Shown: piece by piece, positions 15,386 through 22,637 of the stretch
How the letters are laid out: the number at the start of each line of letters is the position of its first letter
Position numbering within the stretch: the stretch's first letter is position 1
Assembly (NCBI GenBank): GCA_031288535.1
Contig: JAITRF010000075.1
Location: forward strand, 1-32,781
Source of the DNA: Desulfovibrio sp.
GTDB lineage: Bacteria > Desulfobacterota > Desulfovibrionia > Desulfovibrionales > Desulfovibrionaceae
DNA: 32,781 bases
Direction: 5' to 3'
Notes under the pieces: model-generated
The model's database searches: none
Seen by the model: the letters and a program-made list of their open reading frames with translations, nothing else
What the model was told of the DNA's origin: nothing
Program-made: the position numbers and the translations under genes

Positions 15386-15470
15386 CCGTAAATTTTGCCG
15401 TATTTACGGGGTTTTTGCCATATTTTTTACGGTATAAATATAATTATTCCAACAAGTTATATAAACAAGT
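15386..15470 (+). promoter_or_regulatory. AT-rich block with orphan promoter
   Basis: CCGTAAAT (15386-15393) pairs with ATTTACGG (15402-15409) and is followed by GGTTTTTG, a possible second plus-strand terminator. Next comes TTGCCA (15415-15420), an 18-bp spacer and a perfect TATAAT (15439-15444). Two direct copies of AACAAGT follow at 15451-15457 and 15464-15470, where a regulator might bind. The promoter points into the 3' end of tmk in antisense. No ORF begins downstream. Confidence 0.4.
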
Positions 15471-15491
15471 GCAAATTCTCCCGGCATCGCC

Positions 15492-16133
15492 TTACGACAG
15501 ATAGATGGAACAACGTTCGGCCAGTACGTCCATAATCTGCCCGTAAACCACTTCCAGGGGAAGAGAGGCGTCCACCAGACGGAAGCGTTGCGGGTACTGC
15601 TCGGCGAGCTTCAGGTAGCCCTCCCGGACGCGGCGGTGGAAATCAATGGGCTCGGTTTCAAAACGCTCCTCGGCCGCCTGACCCGTCCGGTCGGCATTGC
15701 GGGAAAAAACGCGGCGCAAGCCATCCTCCACCTCCAGGTCGAAAAGTATGGTCAGATCCGGCATCAGACCGCCCGTTACCGTCTGATTCAGCCAGTTCAA
15801 CATGTTGAGGTCCATGCCCCAGCCGTAACCTTGGTAGGCGATTGTGGAATCCACGTAACGATCCGAGATGACGACGTCCCCAATCTCCAGGGCCGGCCGG
15901 ATGACGGCACTCACATGCTGGGCGCGATCCGCGAGAAAACCGAAAAGCTCGGCCAACTGCGCAAGCTGATGCTCCCGGTCCAGAAGCAGCGGACGCAAAG
16001 CCCGGCCAATCGTGCTTCCGCCCGGTTCATTGGTGCGGACGAAAGAAATGCCCTCATTCGCAAAGCCGGCACACAGACTGTTCAAGGCCGTGCTTTTGCC
16101 GGAGCCCTCTATTCCTTCAAAGGTAATGAACAT
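15492..16133 (-). CDS. tmk: Thymidylate kinase
   Basis: Phosphorylates dTMP to dTDP with ATP. P-loop GIEGSGKST at residues 7-15, the DRY motif in VVISDRYVDSTIAYQGYGWG, the substrate region NEPGGSTIGRALR, and a lid region near RNADRTGQAAEERFE. The length of 213 aa is typical. The start overlaps the end of the YhaM-like gene by 25 bp and GGAGAGTTT precedes the ATG, so it is the last gene of a ccrM-yhaM-tmk transcript. Nothing downstream on the minus strand resembles a terminator with a T-tract. Confidence 0.96.
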   Translation of the reverse strand: MFITFEGIEGSGKSTALNSLCAGFANEGISFVRTNEPGGSTIGRALRPLLLDREHQLAQLAELFGFLADRAQHVSAVIRPALEIGDVVISDRYVDSTIAYQGYGWGMDLNMLNWLNQTVTGGLMPDLTILFDLEVEDGLRRVFSRNADRTGQAAEERFETEPIDFHRRVREGYLKLAEQYPQRFRLVDASLPLEVVYGQIMDVLAERCSIYLS

Positions 16134-17605
16134 AAACTCTCCCGCGCCGGTTGTATGGTGAACAGGGAAAGGGTTCCCCGGACCGCCCTCCTCTCCTCTT
16201 TTTTGCCGGGACTTTGCGCGTTTGCCGCGCCACCTTCGCCGGCAATCCGCTCCTGCGAAACCTGCCCGTCCGGCATCGGCTCCTCCGAAACCCGCTCCTG
16301 CGGAACCTGCCCGTCCGGCGTCGGTTCCTCCGAAACCCGCTCCTGCGAAACCTGCCCGTCCGGCATCGACTCCTCCGAAGCCAGCCCCTGCGAAACCTGC
16401 CCGTCCGGCGTCGGTTCCTCCGAAGCCAGCTCCTGCGAAACCTGTCCGCCCGGCATCGGTTCCTCCGAAACCCGCTCCTCCGAAGCCAGCTCCTGCGGAA
16501 CCTGTCCGTCCGGAATCCGCTCCCGCGGAGTCTGGTCCCGCCCATCCTCATGAGGCCCCGGCGGAAACCGGACCTCGTCCCCCGCCGTCTCCTCGCCGCG
16601 CTCCTCTTCCATTCCCGTCCCCATCGGACTTTTCGGGGGACAATAGAAGAAACGCGCCATTGTCGTATTGTATTCCGACCAGTCTCCCGGCTTCAGTCCC
16701 GCCAGGGCGTCGCCCGCCTGTTTAAGCTGGGCGTCCAGGATATCCGCGTAATGCAGGGCCAGGGCTTCGGGGGTGGAAGGCAGGCGGGGCGAGCCGAATT
16801 CATGCGTGCCGTGATGACTCAGAACCAGGTGCAGAAGGTGTTCGGCAAACTCATCTTCCAGTCCGGTTTCTGCCGAGAAGGACTCAAGTTTGCCGGCGAA
16901 AATGTTGATATGCCCGATCAGCCGTCCCTGGGTGGTGTAGTTTATGGCCACGTCCTGCCTGAGTTCCCAAATTTTTCCCAGATCATGGCAGAGCGCGCCC
17001 ATAAAAAGGACCTGGCGGTCCAGGCAGGGATAATGATCGGCCAGAAGCAGACAGAGGCGGGCTACCGAGAGGGTGTGTTCCAGAAGTCCCCCGGCATAGG
17101 CGTGATGCAGGGCCTTGGCCGCCGGGGCGGTGCGCAGCAGGGCGGCTGTCTCCGGGTCCTGCAGCATGTTCCGGGCCAGCCTGCGCCAAGGCTCGTGAGC
17201 CAGGACGGTCTCGGCCAAATCGCGCAGTTCGGAGAGCATTTCATCCGGATCGCGCGGGGAGGAAGGCAGAAAAAGGCTGAGGTCGAGGGCGGCCTTCTCT
17301 TCTTCATCAAGCACGCGCATGGCGTCAATGGACAACTCCAGGCGCTCCCGGTAGCTCCCCACCCGTCCCCTGAGGTGGACGGCCATGCCGGGCGCCAAAT
17401 CAGCATAGGCGCGGCTTTGCGGGCTCCATATCTTTCCCGGTATGCTGCCGCCCGCGTCCTTGAACTCCAGCAGCCAGTACGGCCCGTTGGTGGATTGATT
17501 CTGCCTGGCGGCGGAGAGGAGAAAGGTATCCGCCACCTCCATGCCGAGCTTCAGGTCGGAGACGAAGAGCCGTTTTTCCGTAACGGGTTTCGCGCTGCCA
17601 GACAT
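16109..17605 (-). CDS. YhaM-like OB-fold/HD-domain nuclease
   Basis: A 498-aa protein related to the YhaM family of 3'-5' exoribonucleases. An N-terminal OB-fold nucleic-acid-binding domain (about 10-100: VSDLKLGMEVADTFLL..LEFKDAGGSIPGKIW) precedes an HD phosphohydrolase domain (about 165-300: HAYAGGLLEHTLSVARL, MGALCHDLGKIWEL, VLSHHGTHEFGSP, HYADILDAQ). The C-terminal third is an acidic tail made mostly of a 15-residue repeat (consensus GQVSQERVSEEPMPD, about six copies), encoded by a minisatellite. The start at 17605 is 2 nt past the methylase stop; a longer frame from 17662 would overlap the methylase. It sits between a DNA methylase and tmk, so a nucleic-acid role is consistent. Confidence 0.85.
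   Translation of the reverse strand: MSGSAKPVTEKRLFVSDLKLGMEVADTFLLSAARQNQSTNGPYWLLEFKDAGGSIPGKIWSPQSRAYADLAPGMAVHLRGRVGSYRERLELSIDAMRVLDEEEKAALDLSLFLPSSPRDPDEMLSELRDLAETVLAHEPWRRLARNMLQDPETAALLRTAPAAKALHHAYAGGLLEHTLSVARLCLLLADHYPCLDRQVLFMGALCHDLGKIWELRQDVAINYTTQGRLIGHINIFAGKLESFSAETGLEDEFAEHLLHLVLSHHGTHEFGSPRLPSTPEALALHYADILDAQLKQAGDALAGLKPGDWSEYNTTMARFFYCPPKSPMGTGMEEERGEETAGDEVRFPPGPHEDGRDQTPRERIPDGQVPQELASEERVSEEPMPGGQVSQELASEEPTPDGQVSQGLASEESMPDGQVSQERVSEEPTPDGQVPQERVSEEPMPDGQVSQERIAGEGGAANAQSPGKKEERRAVRGTLSLFTIQPARESLCSLPLKE
16247..16530 (-). repeat. 45-bp coding minisatellite
   Basis: About six imperfect tandem copies of a 45-bp unit, each containing CCTGCCCGTCCGG and CTCCTCCGAA on the plus strand. 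They keep the 15-codon frame of the YhaM-like gene open. The first unit in the protein order is extended by a partial duplication. Because 45 is a multiple of three, copy-number changes would alter tail length without frameshift. The other frames are also open here, which creates long false ORFs. Confidence 0.85.
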
Positions 17606-17607
17606 GG

Positions 17608-18684
17608 CTACCGGCCGCGCCTTCTCAGGTATTCGTTCCTGAGTTCGTCCAGGGGAAGACATACGCCGTTTTCCCTTGTATGCCAGAATTTCCAGCCGTT
17701 GCAGGAGGGGCTGTTCTGGATCAGCGCCCCGATGCCGTGAATGGAACCCGTGTTTTCACCGTAACGCAGCCTGCCGTCGCCAAGCACCACGGCGCTCTTG
17801 TTGTAACGACCGGGCGTATAGAGCAGGTCGCCGCTGCGGACAAGCTTCTCCTCGAGCAGTTGCCCGAAGGGCACCCGCGTACGCCTTTCATCTCTGTCCT
17901 CCGCCCATCCGGCCTCCGAAAACGGCGGTCCGGGCCTTTCGAGCCGCTTTTGCGCGATCTTTATATATTCCTCGTCCCGTTCAATGCCGATAAAGTTCCG
18001 TCCGAGCCTGACGGCCACGGCCCCGGTCGTGCCGCTGCCGAAAAAAGGGTCCAGAACCAAATCCCCCCTGTTGCTGGAAGAGAGAATGACGCGCTTCAAG
18101 AGTTCTTCCGGTTTCTGTGTGGAATGGGCTTTTTTCCCGTCCGCCCCCCTGATCCTTTCAGCGCCCGTACACAGGGCCATGTCCCATACGGAGGTCATCT
18201 GCTTTCCCCCGTTGTATCTTTTCATGAGCTTGTGGTTGAAGGCATATTTGCGGCAACGTTCCCCTCTTGCGCACCAGAGCAGTGTTTCCGTGGCGTTCGT
18301 GAACCTTGTCCCGAGAAAGTTGGGCATGGGATTGGTCTTGCGCCAGATCACGTCGTTCAGGATCCAGTAGCCCAGGTCCAGCATGATGGCTCCGATGCGG
18401 AAGATGTTGTGATAGGACCCGATAACCCAGATTGTGCCCGTATCCTTGAGAACGCGCCGGCATTCGCCGAGCCAGGACGCGCAGAAGGCGTCATAGTCCG
18501 CGAAAGAGGAAAACTTGTCCCAAGCCTCGTCCACCCCCTCGACTTTCGTGTTGTTGGGCCGGTAGAGTTCGCGTTTCAACTGCAGGTTATAGGGCGGATC
18601 GGCAAAAATCAGATCCGCGCCGGCCTCGGGAAATTTTTTCAGTTCCTCAAGACAGTCGCCGTGAATTATGGTGTTCAGTCGCAT
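17608..18684 (-). CDS. CcrM-like DNA adenine N6-methyltransferase
   Basis: A 358-aa beta-class methylase. Motif IV is ADPPYNLQL (DPPY at 29-32) and the AdoMet-binding motif is DPFFGSGTTG starting at D212. The C-terminal RAMA domain (about 270-358: VPFGQLLEEKLVRSGDLLY..GSIHGIGALIQNSPSCNGWKFWH) is the same as in Caulobacter CcrM. Similarity to CcrM extends over the whole length (IIHGDCLEELKKF, IWVIGSYHNIFRIGA, WILNDVIWRKTNPMPNF, LCTGAERIRG). CcrM methylates GANTC, so that site is predicted. No restriction endonuclease is adjacent, suggesting an orphan regulatory methylase. The start at 18684 is chosen for its homology; a frame from 18705 adds seven residues. Confidence 0.92.
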   Translation of the reverse strand: MRLNTIIHGDCLEELKKFPEAGADLIFADPPYNLQLKRELYRPNNTKVEGVDEAWDKFSSFADYDAFCASWLGECRRVLKDTGTIWVIGSYHNIFRIGAIMLDLGYWILNDVIWRKTNPMPNFLGTRFTNATETLLWCARGERCRKYAFNHKLMKRYNGGKQMTSVWDMALCTGAERIRGADGKKAHSTQKPEELLKRVILSSSNRGDLVLDPFFGSGTTGAVAVRLGRNFIGIERDEEYIKIAQKRLERPGPPFSEAGWAEDRDERRTRVPFGQLLEEKLVRSGDLLYTPGRYNKSAVVLGDGRLRYGENTGSIHGIGALIQNSPSCNGWKFWHTRENGVCLPLDELRNEYLRRRGR

Positions 18685-18860
18685 GTTTTTTCCGCGCGCG
18701 GCCACGGCTGCGAAACGTACGGCGGCCGCGCCGGGAAAAGTAATTTTCGCCTACCTATCAGCATCAGGCGCGCTTGTAAACCGCCGCTCCCGCAAGCCCG
18801 GCGCGGCGGCGAAGCCGCCGGAGCAAAACAAACACCACGTTTTTTGCTTTGCGATCTTGT

Positions 18861-18894
18861 CGCTTAAAACGGAGCGGATGCGCAGTTTTAAGCG
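18861..18894. repeat. Hairpin downstream of dnaB
   Basis: CGCTTAAAAC (18861-18870) pairs with GTTTTAAGCG (18885-18894), with a partly paired GC-rich centre. It lies 10 nt beyond the dnaB stop. No T-tract follows on the minus strand. Its core is similar to the hairpin behind argS (1839-1870). The rest of the gap between dnaB and the methylase (18685-18904) shows only GC-rich sequence and no ORF. Confidence 0.5.
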
Positions 18895-18904
18895 ATACAT
18901 GGCA

Positions 18905-20371
18905 CTAGTCCCCTTCATAGCGTTGCGCCATGGTCGTGAAAGCCGCCTCCTCGAAGGAGGTGTAGGACGGGGTGTAGAGCAGCCGAACCGTGCCTATGGG
19001 GCCGTTGCGCTGCTTGCCGATTATGATTTCCGCCTCCTCGGTGGGGGCGCGGTTTTCCGGTTTGGCAAAGGCTTCTTCGTTGTGTATGAACATGATGAGG
19101 TCCGCATCCTGTTCGATGGCCCCGGATTCGCGCAGATCCGAGAGCTTGGGGCGGGCGGCCTTGCCGCTTTCCTTGCCGCGTTTTTCAATGTCGCGGTTTA
19201 ACTGGGAAAGGGCCAGGACCGGGATGTTCAATTCCTTGGCCATGGCCTTGAGGTTGCGGGAAATGTCCGAAATTTCCAGTTCGCGGGAATCCGTGTTGCG
19301 GTTCGACTGCATGAGCTGAAGATAATCGATGACCACCATGCCGATGCCTTTTTCCGCCTTCAGGCGCCTGGTGCGGGCGCGCATCTGAACCGTGCTGAGA
19401 GAGCCGGAATCGTCTATGTACAGGGGGGCTTCGCTGAAGCGTTCCCCGGCGTCGGCGAGCGCCATCCAGTCCTCTTCGGTGAGCGTCCCCATGCGCATGC
19501 GCTGCATGTCCACCTTGGCCCAGGAGCTGAGCATGCGGGACATGAGCTGTTGGCAGGACATTTCCAGGGAATAGATCAGCACGGGCACATGCCGGCGTAC
19601 GGTCGCGCGGGTGGCGATGTTCAGGGCCAGGGCGGTCTTGCCCACCGAGGGGCGGGCGGCCAGGATGATGAGGTCCGAAGGCTGGAAGCCGGAAGTCAGC
19701 AGGTCGAGTTGAGAGTAGCCGGTGTGTATTCCGGTTATGGGGTCTTCCGCGCCCACGCGGCTTTGCAGGTCGTTGAAAACCAGTCTGGCCAGTTCGCCCG
19801 CGTCTTTGTATGTGCGCGCGGTGTTGCGGCTGGAAACCGCGTAGATTTTTTCCTGCGCCTCGTTCAGCAGGTTTTGGGCGTCCTGTCCCGGCGTGAAGCT
19901 CGCGCCGATTATCCCGGCGCAGGCGTCAATCAGGCTGCGGGTCATGGCTTTGTCCCGCACCAGACGCGCGTAGTGCTCGGCATTGGCCGCGCTGGGTATG
20001 GCCGCAGCGAGTTCGGCCAAATAGGCCGCCCCGCCCGCGTCTTCCAGTTTCTTTTCCCCTTTGAGGCGTTCGGCGGCGGTGATCAGGTCGACCGGTACCC
20101 CGTTCTGGAAGAGATATTTGAAGGTCAGAAAGATTTGCCGGTGCGCAGGAAGGTAAAAGTCGTCCTCGTGCAGCATCTCCACGAGGACATAGAGGGAATC
20201 CGGCTGTAAAAACACCCCGCCAAGCACGCCCTGTTCGGCTTCGATGCTGTGCGGGGGCACGTTGCGTATCAGATCCGGCGCGGCGTCGCGTTGCGGAGGC
20301 GCGGCAAAAGATTCGCCGGGGGCGTCCGCTTTATTCTCCGTCTTCCGCCGCTGTTTGGGTTCGGCTTCCAT
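18905..20371 (-). CDS. dnaB: Replicative DNA helicase DnaB
   Basis: Hexameric helicase that unwinds DNA ahead of the replisome. The N-terminal domain begins near residue 33 (DLIRNVPPHSIEAEQGVLGG). The RecA-like core has Walker A AARPSVGKTALALN (about 235-248), Walker B-type MVVIDYLQLM and the signature ALSQLNRDIEKR. The length of 488 aa includes an N-terminal extension of about 32 residues absent from typical DnaB. That extension and the ATG lie in a 78-bp duplication of the rplI 3' end, read in another frame. GGAG precedes the ATG by 8 nt. It is the last gene of rpsF-rpsR-rplI-dnaB. No intein was seen. Confidence 0.96.
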   Translation of the reverse strand: MEAEPKQRRKTENKADAPGESFAAPPQRDAAPDLIRNVPPHSIEAEQGVLGGVFLQPDSLYVLVEMLHEDDFYLPAHRQIFLTFKYLFQNGVPVDLITAAERLKGEKKLEDAGGAAYLAELAAAIPSAANAEHYARLVRDKAMTRSLIDACAGIIGASFTPGQDAQNLLNEAQEKIYAVSSRNTARTYKDAGELARLVFNDLQSRVGAEDPITGIHTGYSQLDLLTSGFQPSDLIILAARPSVGKTALALNIATRATVRRHVPVLIYSLEMSCQQLMSRMLSSWAKVDMQRMRMGTLTEEDWMALADAGERFSEAPLYIDDSGSLSTVQMRARTRRLKAEKGIGMVVIDYLQLMQSNRNTDSRELEISDISRNLKAMAKELNIPVLALSQLNRDIEKRGKESGKAARPKLSDLRESGAIEQDADLIMFIHNEEAFAKPENRAPTEEAEIIIGKQRNGPIGTVRLLYTPSYTSFEEAAFTTMAQRYEGD

Positions 20372-20487
20372 CGGCCGCGCTCCGGGCTTCTTCTTCAGCG
20401 TGTGGAGAGGTCCGCTTTATTCTCCGTCTTCCGTCGTGCTTTGAGCTCGGCTTTCATCGTCCGCGCTCCGGACTTCTTCTTCAGCGT
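20324..20487. repeat. 78-bp tandem duplication at the rplI/dnaB junction
   Basis: Units 20324-20401 and 20410-20487 are 78 nt each with 9 differences by my count (about 88% identity), separated by 8 nt. One unit contains the end of rplI including its TAA; the other contains the dnaB start. In the rplI frame the second unit still reads as an acidic tail ending in EDGE and TAA, so it clearly derives from a copied rplI 3' end. Confidence 0.85.
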
Positions 20488-20938
20488 ACGCTGTTTTTTC
20501 CGCGACAACGGAAAGCGCCAGTTCGGCGATCACATCGGCATGCAGGCGCACGCGGACAGTGTACTCGCCCAGGGTGCGGATCGGGGAATCCAGGAGTATG
20601 CGCCGGCGGTCCACCTCTACGCCCTGCCCGGCAAGGGCCTCGGCAATGAGCGCGGTGGTGACGGAGCCGTAGAGTTTCTCCCGATCCCCCACGCGCATGG
20701 GGATGAGCAGGCGCGCGGCGGCGATTTTTTCCGCGAGACCCGCCGCCTCCTTGCGCAGGGCCGCGGCCTTGGCCTCCAGTTTTTTCCGTTCCAGTTCGAA
20801 TATTTTGCGGTTCGCCTCCGTGGCGAGCATGGCATGGCCCTTGGGCAGCAGAAAATTGCGTCCGTATCCGGGCCTGACGTCGACCATGTCTCCCAGGCGA
20901 CCGAGGTTCTCCACGTCGTTGCGCAAAATGACTTTCAT
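20417..20938 (-). CDS. rplI: Ribosomal protein L9
   Basis: Large-subunit protein L9, which stabilises 23S rRNA near the L1 stalk. The N-terminal domain is typical (MKVILRNDVENLGRLGDMVDVRPGYGRNFLLPKGHAMLAT), followed by the long connecting helix (ANRKIFELERKKLEAKAAALRKEAA) and C-terminal domain. At 173 aa it exceeds the usual ~149 because of an acidic tail (EEEVRSADDESRAQSTTEDGE). ATG 20938 is the start; the dispersed module ATAAAGGAATTTTTGATGA provides its ribosome site. A strong hairpin in the upstream spacer separates it from rpsR. Confidence 0.96.
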   Translation of the reverse strand: MKVILRNDVENLGRLGDMVDVRPGYGRNFLLPKGHAMLATEANRKIFELERKKLEAKAAALRKEAAGLAEKIAAARLLIPMRVGDREKLYGSVTTALIAEALAGQGVEVDRRRILLDSPIRTLGEYTVRVRLHADVIAELALSVVAEKTAYAEEEVRSADDESRAQSTTEDGE

Positions 20939-21046
20939 CAAAAATTCCTTTATGGTTTGAAGCCTCTCCCTTCAGGGTTCGCCTGCAAATCCTCGCCACG
21001 GGATTGTCGCGAAGCGAACCCGCTTCGCGACAATCCCAAGCGTAAA
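20936..21046 (-). repeat. Start-module repeat D and 17-bp stem between rpsR and rplI
   Basis: Reading from rpsR: TTTACGCTTGGGATTGTCGC (21027-21046, a dispersed motif), a perfect 17-bp stem between 21021-21037 and 21000-21016 with a 4-nt loop, then the palindrome CCCTGAAGGG with AGAGGCTTCAAACC and ATAAAGGAATTTTTGATGA ending in the rplI start codon. The stem has no T-tract. It may set the L9/DnaB level relative to S6/S18 by processing or stalling, or be a mobile palindrome. Confidence 0.6.
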
Positions 21047-21051
21047 ACGCT

Positions 21052-21318
21052 CTAAAGCACGCTCTTTTTCTTCACTTCGGTGGCGTGCGTGGCGGTGTAG
21101 ATCATCAGGGCCATCTGGCGGGCGCGCTTTATTTCCACGGTCAGCCGGTGCTGGTGGTGGGAACAGACGCCGGTGATGCGGCGGGCGATAATCTTGCCCC
21201 GCTCGTTGATGAAGTCGCGCAGCACGTCAGGGTGCTTGTAGTTCAGGGGGATGTCCTTGTCCGCGCAAAAACGGCAGAATTTGCGCCGGGAGGTGAATTT
21301 TTTCCTGAAAGCCGTCAT
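21052..21318 (-). CDS. rpsR: Ribosomal protein S18
   Basis: Small-subunit protein S18 (88 aa), which binds 16S rRNA as a heterodimer with S6. Sequence: [51 protein letters not shown] is split by the CxxC pair typical of the zinc-binding form. The ATG overlaps the rpsF stop by four bases, so the two are coupled. It ends 113 nt before rplI. Confidence 0.97.
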   Translation of the reverse strand: MTAFRKKFTSRRKFCRFCADKDIPLNYKHPDVLRDFINERGKIIARRITGVCSHHQHRLTVEIKRARQMALMIYTATHATEVKKKSVL

Positions 21319-21638
21319 GCCGTCTCCTCCTCTCCGCCGGCCTCGACGCCGGAATCGGCCAGTTTGACGGTAAGGAACTTGAATACGTTCTCCGCGATGC
21401 GGATATTGCGCTCAAGTTCCGCGACCAGCGCGCCGGGCCCCGCGTATTCCAGACGCGTGTAGTAGCCGCGCATCTGCTTTTTCACCGGATAGGCCAGATC
21501 GCGCATCCCCCAGTTGTCTTCCTGCAGCACCTTGCCTCCCTCGCGTTCGATGACGCCCTTGAAGCCGCCCAAAATGGCGTTCCGGCTTTCGCTTGGAAGG
21601 TCAGGGGAAAAGAGCAGGAGGGTTTCAAACCTTCTCAT
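21315..21638 (-). CDS. rpsF: Ribosomal protein S6
   Basis: Small-subunit protein S6 (107 aa), partner of S18. Typical N-terminus [18 protein letters not shown] and conserved [32 protein letters not shown] precedes the ATG. It opens the rpsF-rpsR-rplI-dnaB operon. The 5' leader of about 170 nt contains two hairpins that may be the S6:S18 autoregulatory site. Confidence 0.96.
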   Translation of the reverse strand: MRRFETLLLFSPDLPSESRNAILGGFKGVIEREGGKVLQEDNWGMRDLAYPVKKQMRGYYTRLEYAGPGALVAELERNIRIAENVFKFLTVKLADSGVEAGGEEETA

Positions 21639-21659
21639 GCCGACTCCTTGTGGACTTTT

Positions 21660-21715
21660 CGCGGTTCCGCGTTCCGCGGAAACTTCGCGGCCTCCGCCTC
21701 ATGCGGAAGCAAGGA
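21660..21715 (-). promoter_or_regulatory. Possible S6:S18 leader hairpins
   Basis: Two stems lie just before rpsF: TTCCGCG/CGCGGAA (21665-21671 with 21675-21681) and TCCGC/GCGGA with flanking GC pairs (21690-21710). In many bacteria the rpsF leader binds the S6:S18 complex through a stem presenting CCG; CCG is present here, but I did not fit the full consensus. Confidence 0.3.
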
Positions 21716-21807
21716 ATTTGACGTGATCCGGGCGGCTGAAAAAGAACCGGCCCGGCGGGCGGATTGCCGCCCTCGCGCATTCCGTACTGTTTGAATGCGA
21801 ATTTGTC

Positions 21808-21836
21808 TTCATAAATGAAAAGAAGAATGCTGTCAA
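21808..21836 (-). promoter_or_regulatory. Promoter of the rpsF operon
   Basis: On the minus strand, a perfect TTGACA (21831-21836), a 17-bp spacer and TATGAA (21808-21813). The -35 contains the TGA stop codon of the upstream thioesterase gene. This is one of the best sigma-70 matches in the window. Confidence 0.75.
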
Positions 21837-22630
21837 AGTAAATTTTCAGGGTCGAACACGGTGCGCGCCCGTGCAAGCTCCCGTCCGTCGCTTTGCCTGC
21901 GGAGGGAGTGGACAAGGCTGACTTCGCCCTTGGTCAGGGCGGCTTCCTGATTTTTTGCCGGGTCTTCCCGGCGGAATTTGCCGCTGATCGTGTCCCCGCG
22001 CAATCCTTCCGCCCGGAAAACCATCTCCAGGCGGCGTAGAAAGGCTTCCGGGACGACCGCGTCCGGGAAAAGTCCGGCTGCGGATTCCAGGATGAAGTCC
22101 ACAAAGCGCCCGTTGTTCACGTGCAGGTTGCGGTCGATGTCCGCAAGGCGCACGGGAAAGGAAGGGCCGGATTCGGCTTCTTCCCCCACGGCCGGGATGC
22201 GGATGTCCCCGTCCTTGTCGGCAAAGCGCGGGCGTTTCTGCTCCAGAGCGGAGATCGAGACGGGAAACCGCGCGAGTCTCCGGGTCTTGAAACTGATCAC
22301 CGCCCATTGCGTAAGGGCCGTGCCGATCACCTCCCTTGCCCGGTCAATGACCAGGAAGTCGCGCCTGAACAGGGAGCGTTCGATGTTCACCGGCCAGGTG
22401 AGGACGCGCAGGGTTTCGCCCGCGGGCGGGCGGCGCAGGATGTTGATGCGCATGCGCGACAGCGCCCAGGTCAAATCCTCGGCGATCAGGCGGTCCAGGC
22501 CGACGCCCAGCTTTTCGGCGTGCGCGCCCGCGGCGTCCTCCAGGTAATTGCACAGGCATTGCAGGCGCAGCTTCCCGTCCCGCCCCGTTTCGTGCGGGCG
22601 CACTGTAAAGCGTTCGGCGTGGGTCGGCAT
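21833..22630 (-). CDS. Acyl-ACP thioesterase family protein
   Basis: A 265-aa protein with two hotdog domains of the FatA-like acyl-ACP thioesterase family. The first starts FTVRPHETGRDGKLRLQCLCNYLEDAAGAHAEKLG; WALSRMRINILRRPPAGETLRVLTWP follows. The second contains the catalytic region DIDRNLHVNNGRFVDFILE with the Asn/His pair. Bacterial members release free fatty acids from acyl carrier protein in the cytosol. The gene starts 7 bp after a FadL-type porin gene, so the two are co-transcribed and both concern fatty acids or other hydrophobic compounds. Confidence 0.87.
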   Translation of the reverse strand: MPTHAERFTVRPHETGRDGKLRLQCLCNYLEDAAGAHAEKLGVGLDRLIAEDLTWALSRMRINILRRPPAGETLRVLTWPVNIERSLFRRDFLVIDRAREVIGTALTQWAVISFKTRRLARFPVSISALEQKRPRFADKDGDIRIPAVGEEAESGPSFPVRLADIDRNLHVNNGRFVDFILESAAGLFPDAVVPEAFLRRLEMVFRAEGLRGDTISGKFRREDPAKNQEAALTKGEVSLVHSLRRQSDGRELARARTVFDPENLL

Positions 22631-22637
22631 GCGGACC

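Larger units (their letters stand above)
14937..15491. other. Accessory patch with no intact gene
   Basis: This 555-bp stretch between the toxin gene and tmk holds, in order, operator-like direct repeats (14960-14997), an 88-codon open frame without start on the minus strand (15038-15304), a solitary CRISPR-like repeat (15263-15294), a strong plus-strand terminator (15320-15348), and an AT-rich block with a hairpin, a near-consensus promoter and 7-bp direct repeats (15386-15470). Plus-strand frames through it look like shadows. Confidence 0.5.

Noticed and set aside
16222..16725. Plus-strand ORF encoding repeated Pro/Ala/Lys motifs
   Set aside because: It is the antisense of the 45-bp minisatellite, which keeps several frames open; no ribosome site precedes it.
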